In this document: in pieces, positions 25,229 through 32,581 of the stretch
How the letters are laid out: every line of letters begins with the position of its first letter
Position numbering within the stretch: the first letter of the stretch is position 1
NCBI RefSeq assembly: GCF_016862795.1
Contig: NZ_BONQ01000050.1
Location: 186,001-250,000, forward strand
Length of the DNA stretch: 64,000 nucleotides
Direction: 5' to 3'
Source: Dactylosporangium siamense
GTDB taxonomy: Bacteria; Actinomycetota; Actinomycetes; Mycobacteriales; Micromonosporaceae
The notes under the pieces: generated by a model
What the model saw: the letters and a program-made list of their open reading frames with translations, nothing else
What the model was told of the DNA's origin: nothing
The model's database searches: none
Made by a program: the position numbers and the translations under genes

Positions 25229-25922
25229 ACTGGTGCGCCGCACGCTACAGGGCGTGTACTTGCGGTTCCAAGCCCTGACTGCGCCGGTGCAACTGCGTGC
25301 GGTTGCCCGGCTGGGCGATCAGGACTTCTTTTGGGACGTCATTGAGCCATCGCTGACGGATCAGCTTGACGCGACGCTGTCGTCAGTGAGCGTGCCGAGT
25401 GCGTCGACGTCTCTCACAACAGAAGTGGCAAAGCTGTTGTCTCTGGTACGCCATCCTGGTGTTCGCTCCCGTATGCCCGTCCTGGAAGCGTCGTACAACA
25501 AGCTCGGATTGCCGCACCGTGCCGCTATCGCTGCTGCGGCTCCCGATCCGCATTTCCTGCCCGTGACGATCGAGGCGATGCAGACCGCTGGTGACTGGAG
25601 AGTCGCAGAACAGCTCTGCGAACTCCTGGTCGTGCCGTATGGACCGCTGATGTCTGCCGAAGTCCTGCGTGCAGTGCTGGAGGGCTGGTCGAGCAATTCC
25701 AAGTGTCGGGCCGCATCCCGGATGCCGAAGCTGGCTGTCGTGCTATATGCAGCCACCGCACATCTGGGTCTGGCGCGGCACCCACTCTGGCAACAGTTCG
25801 TCCGCGATGCGCGTGCTCGCGCCGAAGCCGATGACCTTCCGTACTACAGCTACGACGGTGTTGAGCAGGCGATCGTTACCGACGGCGGTGCGCCGATCGG
25901 AGAGTTTGGCGCCCGGTTCTGA
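25194..25922 (+). CDS. C-terminal half of the frame-split HEPN-like gene
   Basis: A 242-aa helical protein from GTG 25194, but no ribosome-binding site precedes that codon and it lies inside the upstream gene. Codons from GCC 25212 onward (AGRDRELVRRTLQGVYLRFQ) look like the natural continuation of the upstream frame after one T is skipped. The rest is a helical repeat-like region (VAKLLSLVRHPGVRSRMPVL, LYAATAHLGLARHP). I do not recognise its family. It may be an expressed second polypeptide, a programmed +1 shift product, or part of a pseudogene. Confidence 0.5.
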   Translation: MSSRTFAGRDRELVRRTLQGVYLRFQALTAPVQLRAVARLGDQDFFWDVIEPSLTDQLDATLSSVSVPSASTSLTTEVAKLLSLVRHPGVRSRMPVLEASYNKLGLPHRAAIAAAAPDPHFLPVTIEAMQTAGDWRVAEQLCELLVVPYGPLMSAEVLRAVLEGWSSNSKCRAASRMPKLAVVLYAATAHLGLARHPLWQQFVRDARARAEADDLPYYSYDGVEQAIVTDGGAPIGEFGARF

Positions 25923-26026
25923 GCGTGTGTGAGGACCCGCAGGGGTGCCTCGCCCTCACTTCATTATCCCATGTTGTCGATGTTCGACGACAACCGGCAG
26001 GGACTTGTCGCTGATCCGGCTACCGC

Positions 26027-26032
26027 TACGGT
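26027..26032 (+). promoter_or_regulatory. -10 box for a leaderless esterase start
   Basis: TACGGT lies 7 nt before ATG 26040; TTGTCG at 26005-26010 is a plausible -35 at 16 bp spacing. Confidence 0.55.
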
Positions 26033-26039
26033 GCGCGGC

Positions 26040-26948
26040 ATGCTTACTGGTGACGAGAAGTTTGTTGGTTCTGGGCGGGTGCGGCTGTGGACACAGCGTT
26101 TCGGCCGGCCCGCTGATCCCACCGTTCTGCTGGTCATGGGCACCTCCACCCAGGGCATTGGCTGGCCCGACGAACTGGTGGAATCGGTCGTGGACAGCGG
26201 TCGGCAGGTGATCAGGTTCGATCATCGCGACACTGGCCGTTCCGGCTCCGTCGATTTCACAACGCATCCCTACGCGCTCGCCGACATGGCAGCCGACACG
26301 GCCGCCGTCCTGGACGGTTACGACGTCACAGCCGCGCACATCGTTGGAACGTCGCTGGGGGCGGCGATCGGACAGTGGCTGGCTGTGCACCGGGCGGACC
26401 GGGTGCGCACGCTGATCGCGATGGCATCGTCTCCGATGGGCAACAACCCCGGACCGGCGTGGGCCCGGGCCATGGCGGGTCAACCGGCCGCGGCCGACGA
26501 GCTCCCGCCTCCGGATGCACGGTTCCTCGAGCATGTGCTGGCCTCGGTGAAGGCGCCTCGGAGGACCGCCCAGCAGCGCATGGACGCCGACGTTCAGACC
26601 TGGCGAGTGCTCAACGGCGATGCCCTGCCCTTCGATGAACCTGCCGCCCGGCGGTTCGTCGAACACTGCTACGCCCGGGCCGGCAACATCGCTGCCGCCT
26701 CGAACCACGATCTCGCCGGACGGCGCTGGGACGACGGCCGGCGGGCCTCCTTGTCCTCCATCACCGCGCCGACCCTGGTTCTGCACGGCAGCGATGACCC
26801 GCTGTTGCCCCCAGCTCACGGTGCGGCCCTCGCGGCACAGGTCCCAGCGGCGCACCTGGAGATCGTGCCTGGCATGGGCCACCACCCGTTCTTCTCGCCA
26901 GGGCTCACCGCGCGGATCGCCGACGTGATTGTCCACCACACAGCCTGA
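26040..26948 (+). CDS. alpha/beta hydrolase, RdmC-like esterase
   Basis: A 302-aa alpha/beta hydrolase. Motifs include FDHRDTGRSG, the nucleophile elbow GTSLG (Ser near residue 103) and the late acid LHGSDDPLLPP with His in GMGHHPFF. Close relatives include RdmC-type methylesterases and tropinesterases; the substrate is unknown. A longer start at 25929 exists, but the leaderless promoter favours 26040. It is followed by an FAD monooxygenase, a pairing seen in small-molecule tailoring or detoxification (inference). Confidence 0.88.
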   Translation: MLTGDEKFVGSGRVRLWTQRFGRPADPTVLLVMGTSTQGIGWPDELVESVVDSGRQVIRFDHRDTGRSGSVDFTTHPYALADMAADTAAVLDGYDVTAAHIVGTSLGAAIGQWLAVHRADRVRTLIAMASSPMGNNPGPAWARAMAGQPAAADELPPPDARFLEHVLASVKAPRRTAQQRMDADVQTWRVLNGDALPFDEPAARRFVEHCYARAGNIAAASNHDLAGRRWDDGRRASLSSITAPTLVLHGSDDPLLPPAHGAALAAQVPAAHLEIVPGMGHHPFFSPGLTARIADVIVHHTA

Positions 26949-27127
26949 TCCAAGGACGGCTGCGACGGCTGGCCGATGAAATGGGGTCGAGGCCACGTCG
27001 GTCGGCACGAGCTTGTCGCACGCGTTGATCGCCTCGCCCCACGACGCCAGGGTGCGATCTCGCGTCGCCACTCCAGGGAGACCGACGTGGCGGCTGGTCA
27101 CCGGCCGGTCGGTGCCGTGAGCGCCGG

Positions 27128-27154
27128 TATGATCCGGACAGTGATCCGGACAGG
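27128..27154. promoter_or_regulatory. TATGAT -10 box overlapping a 12-bp tandem repeat
   Basis: TATGAT (27128-27133) is a near-consensus -10. It runs into GATCCGGACAG repeated at 27131 and 27143 (12-bp period). CCGGA..TCCGG between the copies is an inverted repeat. This looks like an operator over the start site of the FAD monooxygenase; the regulator is unknown. Confidence 0.45.
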
Positions 27155-27168
27155 TGAGCGGGGGCGCT

Positions 27169-28386
27169 GTGAGCAGCATCAGGGTGTTGGTGACAGGGGC
27201 GAGTATCGCAGGGCCCGCACTGGCCCACTGGCTGCACCGGCGGGGGGCCGAGGTGACCGTGGTGGAGCGGGCCCCCGAGTTGCGTCCCGGTGGCCAGGCG
27301 GTGGACGCGCGCGGGGTGACCAAGGACGTCATCGGGCGGATGGGGCTGGACGCGGCGGTGCGTGCGGCGCGCACCGAAACCGCAGGCGCCTACACGGTGG
27401 ACGTGGACGGGACCGTGCTGGAGACCTTCCGGGCGGACGATCACGGCGGTGACGGATACATTGCCGACATCGAGATCCTGCGCGGAGATCTGTCCCGAGT
27501 GCTCTACGACGACACCCGAGACGCTGTCGACTACGTCTTCGGCGACCGGATCGCCGAGCTTACCCAGGACGTGGACGGGGTCGACGTGGCCTTCGCAGGC
27601 GGCGACCGGCGGCGCTTCGACCTGGTGATCGGGGCGGACGGGCTGCACTCGGCGCTGCGAGCGATGGTCTTCGGGCCGCACGAGCGGTTCGTCCGCCACC
27701 TGGGGCTCGTCCTGGCCTTCTACAGCGTGCCGAACGAGTTCGGGTTGGACCGCTGGTTGATCGAGTGCCAGCACAAGGAGTCCGGACGCACCGCACTGCT
27801 GCGGCCCATACAGGACGCCACCCGGGCGATGGCGATGTTCTCCTTCCCCGCGGCCACGTTCGACGTCGACTACCGGGACGTCGCGGCCCAGAAGCGGCTG
27901 TTGCGGGAGCGGATGGCAGGCTTCGGCTGGTTGACTCCGCAGCTCCTCGCACACCTGGACGACACCCCGGACTTCTACCTCGACCAGGTCGGCCAGGTCG
28001 TCATGGACCGCTGGTGCAGCGGTCGGGTGGGAGTGTTCGGAGACGCGGCGTTCAGCTCGTCGCCGATGTCCGGGCAGGGCACCGGGCTGGCCCTGGTCGG
28101 CGCCTACCTGCTGGCCGGAGAGTTGGCCGCGGCCGGCTGGGACCCGGAGGCGGGGTTCGCCGCGTTCGACGGGCGGATGCGCTCGTTCGTCGAGGCGAAC
28201 CAGGAGATCGGCAGGATGCATGTGCAGAGCCTCGACGCCCCGGCGCCGGACGCCGAACCCATCGCGGAGCCTGACATGGAGGCGCTCACCGATCTGGTCG
28301 GGCGCGCGATCAACGGCGTCGAGCTGCCTGACTACGCGGAGCTGCCGGATTCCCGGGCCGCGGCCGGACCGCGGTCGTCTCTGTAG
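27169..28386 (+). CDS. FAD-dependent monooxygenase, TetX/class A type
   Basis: A 405-aa class A flavoprotein hydroxylase. The FAD-binding start RVLVTGASIAGPALAHWL (GxSxAG form) is followed by VVERAPELRPGGQAVDARG, the RNGDLSRVL-like EILRGDLSRVL, the GADGLHSALR motif and the second flavin motif GDAAFSSSPMSGQGTGLAL. Related enzymes hydroxylate aromatic polyketides or inactivate antibiotics such as tetracycline; the substrate cannot be assigned. GTG 27169 follows GGGGGC; GTG 27154 in the same frame is also possible. Confidence 0.88.
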   Translation: MSSIRVLVTGASIAGPALAHWLHRRGAEVTVVERAPELRPGGQAVDARGVTKDVIGRMGLDAAVRAARTETAGAYTVDVDGTVLETFRADDHGGDGYIADIEILRGDLSRVLYDDTRDAVDYVFGDRIAELTQDVDGVDVAFAGGDRRRFDLVIGADGLHSALRAMVFGPHERFVRHLGLVLAFYSVPNEFGLDRWLIECQHKESGRTALLRPIQDATRAMAMFSFPAATFDVDYRDVAAQKRLLRERMAGFGWLTPQLLAHLDDTPDFYLDQVGQVVMDRWCSGRVGVFGDAAFSSSPMSGQGTGLALVGAYLLAGELAAAGWDPEAGFAAFDGRMRSFVEANQEIGRMHVQSLDAPAPDAEPIAEPDMEALTDLVGRAINGVELPDYAELPDSRAAAGPRSSL

Positions 28387-28503
28387 GTGGACGGGGCCAG
28401 GTCTTGGTGATGACTCCTGCGGCGCGGGTCGGGCGACGGTGTTGGGTTGGGGCCGCCCGGTGCGGGCGTGCCCGCGCCTGGTGACGACGGGTAGGAGCCG
28501 GCG

Positions 28504-29115
28504 GTGGAGCTGGTCGAGCACGTCATTTCGCGGACGGATGCCGCCTACCAGCGATGGTTGGCGTCGGTCACCGACGACGTCGTCGCCGGCGGGGTGGTCG
28601 TGTACTGCCTGGAATCGTTGCCGGAGCGCAACACGACCTACGAAATCGGCGAGTGGCTCACGGGCTACCTCATGATCGGCCAGGAAGGCGATCGGGGGTT
28701 CTTCCTCAAGTGCGACGATGACGGCGGCCCGGTGTTCCGGGGCGACCTGGGCGGTCTCGGCGAAGTCGACCTCGATGTTGTTGCCCCCGAGTTCGAGGTG
28801 TGGCTGCGTTCCGGTTTCGCGCTGCCGGCCGACCCGGAGCCGGACCTGCCGCCGACCGCCGACGTCTATGTGGCCGGGATTCCGGTCGATGGGGTTCAGC
28901 TGCTGGTGCGGGCGAGGAAGCTGCTGGGTGTGGATTGGCGGTTCGGGGATCTCCGGGGCCTGCTCGCCGCCCAACCATTCCTGGCGGTGAGGTCAGCTCA
29001 TCTGTACGCACTGCGCCGCGCCCTGGAATACGCCCCTGAGTTGCGGCCGTACGTGTTCTACACCACCGACCACGGCCTGGAAGCGGTCTGGCCGGGCAGC
29101 CCAGAAGACCGGTGA
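28504..29115 (+). CDS. SUKH-like (SMI1/KNR4) protein
   Basis: A 203-aa protein. The first half (YEIGEWLTGYLMIGQEGDRG, then FFLKCDDDGGPVFRGDLG and FEVWLRSGF) follows the SUKH pattern seen in SMI1/KNR4 proteins, many of which are toxin-immunity proteins. The second half (VQLLVRARKLLGVDWRFGDL) is unassigned. The GTG start has GGAG 6 bases upstream. No toxin gene is adjacent, so an orphan immunity or unrelated housekeeping role are both possible. Confidence 0.55.
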   Translation: MELVEHVISRTDAAYQRWLASVTDDVVAGGVVVYCLESLPERNTTYEIGEWLTGYLMIGQEGDRGFFLKCDDDGGPVFRGDLGGLGEVDLDVVAPEFEVWLRSGFALPADPEPDLPPTADVYVAGIPVDGVQLLVRARKLLGVDWRFGDLRGLLAAQPFLAVRSAHLYALRRALEYAPELRPYVFYTTDHGLEAVWPGSPEDR

Positions 29116-29355
29116 CCGGCCGCGCGGAGCCCGCAGACGCCCTCACGGCGCACCGCGCACTTCCAAGGCCGCACCACCCCGGGCCGCCGCCTGAAGCGGG
29201 TACGCGGTGGTGCGCCACGAGTACCGGGCCGACAACTATGCGATGCGACGCCTCGACGAGCGCGGTGAACATCGTGACGTGCACCGATGCCGGCGACGGC
29301 ACGACCGTCCTCGCCGAGCGCGTCACCGACAACAGCCGGGCCCGCACCGGCAGGG
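29116..29355. other. intergenic stretch without a supported gene
   Basis: 240 bp between the SUKH-like gene and the convergent ankyrin gene. Short reading frames exist on both strands, but none has a start signal, codon bias or recognisable motif. I see no hairpin worth calling. Confidence 0.5.
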
Positions 29356-30924
29356 TCAGGCGGAAGCGACGAACGCGAGGTCCTGCCACTGCTGGCGGGA
29401 CCTCGCGACGGACGCGGGGTAGGAACCGTGGACCGTCTCGGCACGCGGGTCGGCACCCTCGGCGAGCAGGCGGCGCATCAGCTCGGGCGGGCCGCCGTTC
29501 ATCACGGCGAGGTAGAGCGGGGTGCGGCCGATGTGATCGCGGGCGTCGACCGGTACCCCCGCGGCGAGGAGCAACGGCAGCACCCTGGTGAAGTCGACCC
29601 ACATCGCCAGGTGCAGCAGCGACCAGCCGTTCGCGTCGCGCACGTGCGGGTCGATCACGCCGCGGTCGAGGCCGTCGAGGAGCCAGTCGGTGTCGCCGTG
29701 CTGCATGCGGTGCTTGAGCTCGCGGACCTGGGCGGCGAGGGCGTGCGGCAGCCGGCCCTTGCCCGTGGTCCAGGTCGCCTGGGTCGCGTAGCAGCCGGAG
29801 CTGGTGCCGCCGAGTGTCCGCAGCATCCGCTCCCGCAACTGCTCCTCCTCGTCGTGGTCGGGCAGTCGCAACGCGCCGCCGGTGACCTCGACCCGGTGCC
29901 AGGCGCCCTGGCAGCGCACCCGTGCCGGCGATCCGGGCGCCGCCGGGACCGGGGCGCCCTGCGCGGCCACGGACGACGGGAACAGCGCGTCCCTCACCAG
30001 CGGGTGCAGGTCGCCGGGGCGCTGGTGGCCCGCCGCGATGAGCGCCAGGTCCGGCGGCACCGAGCCGGTCAGGATCCGGGTCGGGATCTCGAGGTACTCG
30101 CTGACGTCGTGCGCCTCGGCGGTCAGGTCGTGGACCGTCACCGCGAGGGACGCGCCGTACAGGGTGCTGACCTGCCCGACGCCGAACGCGGCCGCGGCGG
30201 CCCGGGCCTCGTCGGCGACCCCGACCGGCAGCGTCGGCGGCCCCGACGGGCGTTGCAGCGCCTCGGGGTCGACCGCGGACACGTCGATGCCGCACCGGCG
30301 CCACGCCCCGACCAGGTCGCCCTCCGTGAGAATCCGCCAGGTCTGTTCGGTTTCGGCTGCGGCGTCGGTACCCCCACCGAACGCCTCCGGCGGCAACGGC
30401 CGCCCATCGGGCGTGAGGAACGGCATCCGGTCGGCGGAACCTCCCCACGCGGCCCGGACGGCAGCGGCCTCCCGCACGTCCCAGGTGTAGCGTGGCGCGA
30501 CGTACCAGCGCTCGTGCTCGATGTCGGCGAGTGTCGCCACGGTGAGCTGCAACCGCTGCGGCCCGGTCGGCGACTTCGGCAGCCGCACCCGCAGCAGCGG
30601 GGCCAGGTCCGCCCCGGCCCGGGGCGCGAGGATCGCGCTCACCATCGGCTGCAGCGTGCTCATCCCGCCGCGGTGCCGGGGCAGGTGCCACCACAGCAGG
30701 TCCACGCTGAGGTGGCGAAGGTCGTCCTGCAGCGCCTCGAGCGCCGCGGCGTCGAACCGGCCCGGGTCGAAGCGCACGTCGACGTCGCACCGGGCCAGGG
30801 CGGCGGCGCCGGCCCAGTCACCGGCCGCGCGGGCGGCGGCGGCCGCGTCCACCACGTCGCGGGGCAGCGACTCGGCCCGGATCCGGCGCCATTGCGGCAG
30901 GTCGGGACGCAAGACGGTGAGCAC
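29356..30924 (-). CDS. ankyrin-repeat protein
   Basis: A 522-aa protein. The N-terminal ~400 residues (starting LTVLRPDLPQWRRIRAESLP, with FDAAALEALQDDLRHLSVDL and LWWHLPRH) form a domain common in actinobacterial ankyrin proteins and of unknown role. The C-terminus has ankyrin repeats (DANGWSLLHLAMWVDFTRVL, then DHIGRTPLYLAVMNGGPPEL), suited to protein binding. I chose GTG 30924 because GGAGG is next to it and longer starts would cross the tRNA-like gene and another reading frame. Confidence 0.75.
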   Translation of the reverse strand: MLTVLRPDLPQWRRIRAESLPRDVVDAAAAARAAGDWAGAAALARCDVDVRFDPGRFDAAALEALQDDLRHLSVDLLWWHLPRHRGGMSTLQPMVSAILAPRAGADLAPLLRVRLPKSPTGPQRLQLTVATLADIEHERWYVAPRYTWDVREAAAVRAAWGGSADRMPFLTPDGRPLPPEAFGGGTDAAAETEQTWRILTEGDLVGAWRRCGIDVSAVDPEALQRPSGPPTLPVGVADEARAAAAAFGVGQVSTLYGASLAVTVHDLTAEAHDVSEYLEIPTRILTGSVPPDLALIAAGHQRPGDLHPLVRDALFPSSVAAQGAPVPAAPGSPARVRCQGAWHRVEVTGGALRLPDHDEEEQLRERMLRTLGGTSSGCYATQATWTTGKGRLPHALAAQVRELKHRMQHGDTDWLLDGLDRGVIDPHVRDANGWSLLHLAMWVDFTRVLPLLLAAGVPVDARDHIGRTPLYLAVMNGGPPELMRRLLAEGADPRAETVHGSYPASVARSRQQWQDLAFVASA

Positions 30925-30944
30925 CTCCGCACGACTTGGGGCGG

Positions 30945-31016
30945 CAGGCCGACCGGATTCGAACCGGCGTCCTCCAGCTTCGCAAGGTGGCGTGACGACC
31001 TCTGCACTACGGCCTA
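30945..31016 (-). tRNA. tRNA-like gene, anticodon GCG by position
   Basis: The minus strand folds as a cloverleaf: acceptor TAGGCCG with CGGCCTG (first pair U-G), a 3-bp D stem, an anticodon stem CCACC/GCTGG around TTGCGAA, and T arm GCCGG-TTCGAAT-CCGGT. The loop places GCG at 34-36 (Arg CGC), an anticodon bacteria rarely use. The anticodon stem has one C-C mismatch (30-40), position 73 is C, and no CCA is encoded. It is either an atypical tRNA or a tRNA-derived element. Confidence 0.5.
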
Positions 31017-31064
31017 CCGCAGGCGAGCGTAGGACATCGCGTGGCGGCGCCGCCGCCGGGGCCG

Positions 31065-31160
31065 TCAGTTCGGCCCGCGCTGCCAGTTGTGCGGGCTCAT
31101 CCCGTACACCTTCCGAAAAGGGCGAGCGAAGTGCCGCGGGTTGGCGAACCCCACGGCCTT
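31065..31160 (-). pseudogene. C-terminal relic of an AraC-family regulator
   Basis: The minus strand encodes VGFANPRHFARPFRKVYGMS followed by PHNWQRGPN and a TGA at 31065. That is the second helix-turn-helix and end of an AraC protein. The frame is interrupted upstream by a TGA about 8 codons earlier, so only ~32 residues remain. It marks a deletion or rearrangement point just upstream of the SWIM gene promoter. Confidence 0.7.
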
Positions 31161-31215
31161 TCGGTGTCAGCCGGTTGGCAACTGGCTGGCACCGAAAATT
31201 GTCACACCCGGGGAT

Positions 31216-31221
31216 TACCTT
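31216..31221 (+). promoter_or_regulatory. -10 box for the leaderless SWIM gene
   Basis: TACCTT lies 7 nt before ATG 31229 with no ribosome-binding site between. An imperfect inverted repeat (GTCAGCC...GGCTGGC) lies 30-50 bp upstream. Confidence 0.5.
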
Positions 31222-31228
31222 CTCGGGC

Positions 31229-32581
31229 ATGACGAACGCCGTCCAGTCGCTGAGCTACCTCGCCCCGTCGGCACTGCGCGACGGGGGACTGCAACTGCAG
31301 ACCGCCGGGGGCGTGGCGCAGCGCGCAGCCACCGCCAACCCGCGGTTCTTCACCGGGTTCCTGACCACGCCCGCCGCCGCGTCGGCCGGGCTGCTCGCGG
31401 TGGCCGAGGTGGCCCGGACCCGGTATTTCCAGCCGCTGAGCCCGGCGAGCCTGGACCCGGTCGTCACCGGCAGCCGGGACCGGCTGCGGTTCGAGTCGTT
31501 CTCCGGCTGCTGCGGCGTCTATGCGCGCCTGGACGTGCTGCCCGCCGGGCTGGACGGGGAGATCGTCGACCACGGCACCACCAACGTCGACGTCAACACG
31601 CCCCTGCGGCAGGCGCTGCAGCGGCTCGTCGGGGCCGACCCGCTGCACGTCAGCGTCGGCCCCGACGACCTGACCGTGTCCACGATGGACGGCGCGGTGG
31701 TGGAGAAGAAGGTGCCGCTGCCCGCGCGCTGGCTGCGCGGGTTCGCGGAGGTGCAGGTCATCGCGTCCGGCTTCGACCCGCGCGCCGAACTGTCCGCGGC
31801 GGACGCGACCGCGTTCCTGCGCCGGTTGCCGGCCGCCAACGACCGCGCGGTGCTGTGGGCGGTCCCCGCCGGCCGGTCGCTGCGCCTCACGTCCCGGCCG
31901 GCGCCCGGCGCGGTCTGCCTGCCCGGGCCGGGTCGGCTCGCCGCGCTGAAGCCCGTGCTGCGCTTCGCCAAGCGGCTGCGGGTCTACGGCCCGGCGCTCA
32001 CCACCGCCAGCGGACCCGTCTCCAGCACGTGGGAGCTGGACACCGGCGAGCTGCGCCTGTCGCTGACCTTGTCACCGCAGCCCAGCCGGGGGTTCTCGGG
32101 CGAGGGTGCGGTGCTCGCCGCCCTCGCCGGCGACGACGTGGTCGACGACGCCGAGCTGATCAGCACGCTGCTCGCCTGGGACCCGACCGTCGACGTCGAC
32201 GCCCTCGCCGAGCAGGCCGTCATGCCCGCCGCCCGGGTCCGGGCGGCGCTCACCCAGCTCGGCACCGCCGGGCAGGTCGGCTTCGACGTGTCCGAGGCGG
32301 CCTATTTCCACCGGGTGCTGCCCTATGACGCCGAGCGGGCCGAACGGCACAACCCTCGCCTGGTCGGCGCCCGCACGCTCGTCGAGACCGGTGCGGTGAG
32401 CCTCGACCCGACCGGTGCGACCGTGCGCAGCGGCGAGGAGGTCTACCGGGTCCGGGCCGTCGACGGCGGCCTGCACTGCACCTGCGCCTGGTGGGCGAAG
32501 TATCGCGGCGGCCGGGGACCGTGCAAGCACGCCCTCGCCACCGAGCTGGCCCGCGTCGGCGCCGTCGAGGTGGCACGGTGA
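31229..32581 (+). CDS. SWIM zinc-finger protein
   Basis: A 450-aa protein with a SWIM zinc finger at about residues 416-433 (CTCAWWAKY...CKH, i.e. CxCxnCxH), which typically binds nucleic acid or protein. The long N-terminal part (SLSYLAPSALRDGG, SFSGCCGVYARLDVLP) is typical of actinobacterial SWIM proteins. The GTGA overlap with the next gene indicates a two-gene unit. SWIM proteins occur in MoxR/vWA-type bacterial gene clusters, but no MoxR or vWA gene is present here. Confidence 0.9.
   Translation: MTNAVQSLSYLAPSALRDGGLQLQTAGGVAQRAATANPRFFTGFLTTPAAASAGLLAVAEVARTRYFQPLSPASLDPVVTGSRDRLRFESFSGCCGVYARLDVLPAGLDGEIVDHGTTNVDVNTPLRQALQRLVGADPLHVSVGPDDLTVSTMDGAVVEKKVPLPARWLRGFAEVQVIASGFDPRAELSAADATAFLRRLPAANDRAVLWAVPAGRSLRLTSRPAPGAVCLPGPGRLAALKPVLRFAKRLRVYGPALTTASGPVSSTWELDTGELRLSLTLSPQPSRGFSGEGAVLAALAGDDVVDDAELISTLLAWDPTVDVDALAEQAVMPAARVRAALTQLGTAGQVGFDVSEAAYFHRVLPYDAERAERHNPRLVGARTLVETGAVSLDPTGATVRSGEEVYRVRAVDGGLHCTCAWWAKYRGGRGPCKHALATELARVGAVEVAR

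Noticed and set aside
26976-27150. Remnant gene before the monooxygenase (minus-strand reading with TLASWGEAINACDKLVP)
   Set aside because: The short stretch looks protein-like, but I cannot assign it to a family and it has no start or stop support.
29207-29422. Small plus-strand gene after the SUKH-like gene
   Set aside because: Translation is Arg/His-rich and unlike any protein, and no start signal precedes it.
30925-31230. Longer N-terminus for the ankyrin protein
   Set aside because: It would cross the tRNA-like gene and the AraC relic; no start signal exists there.
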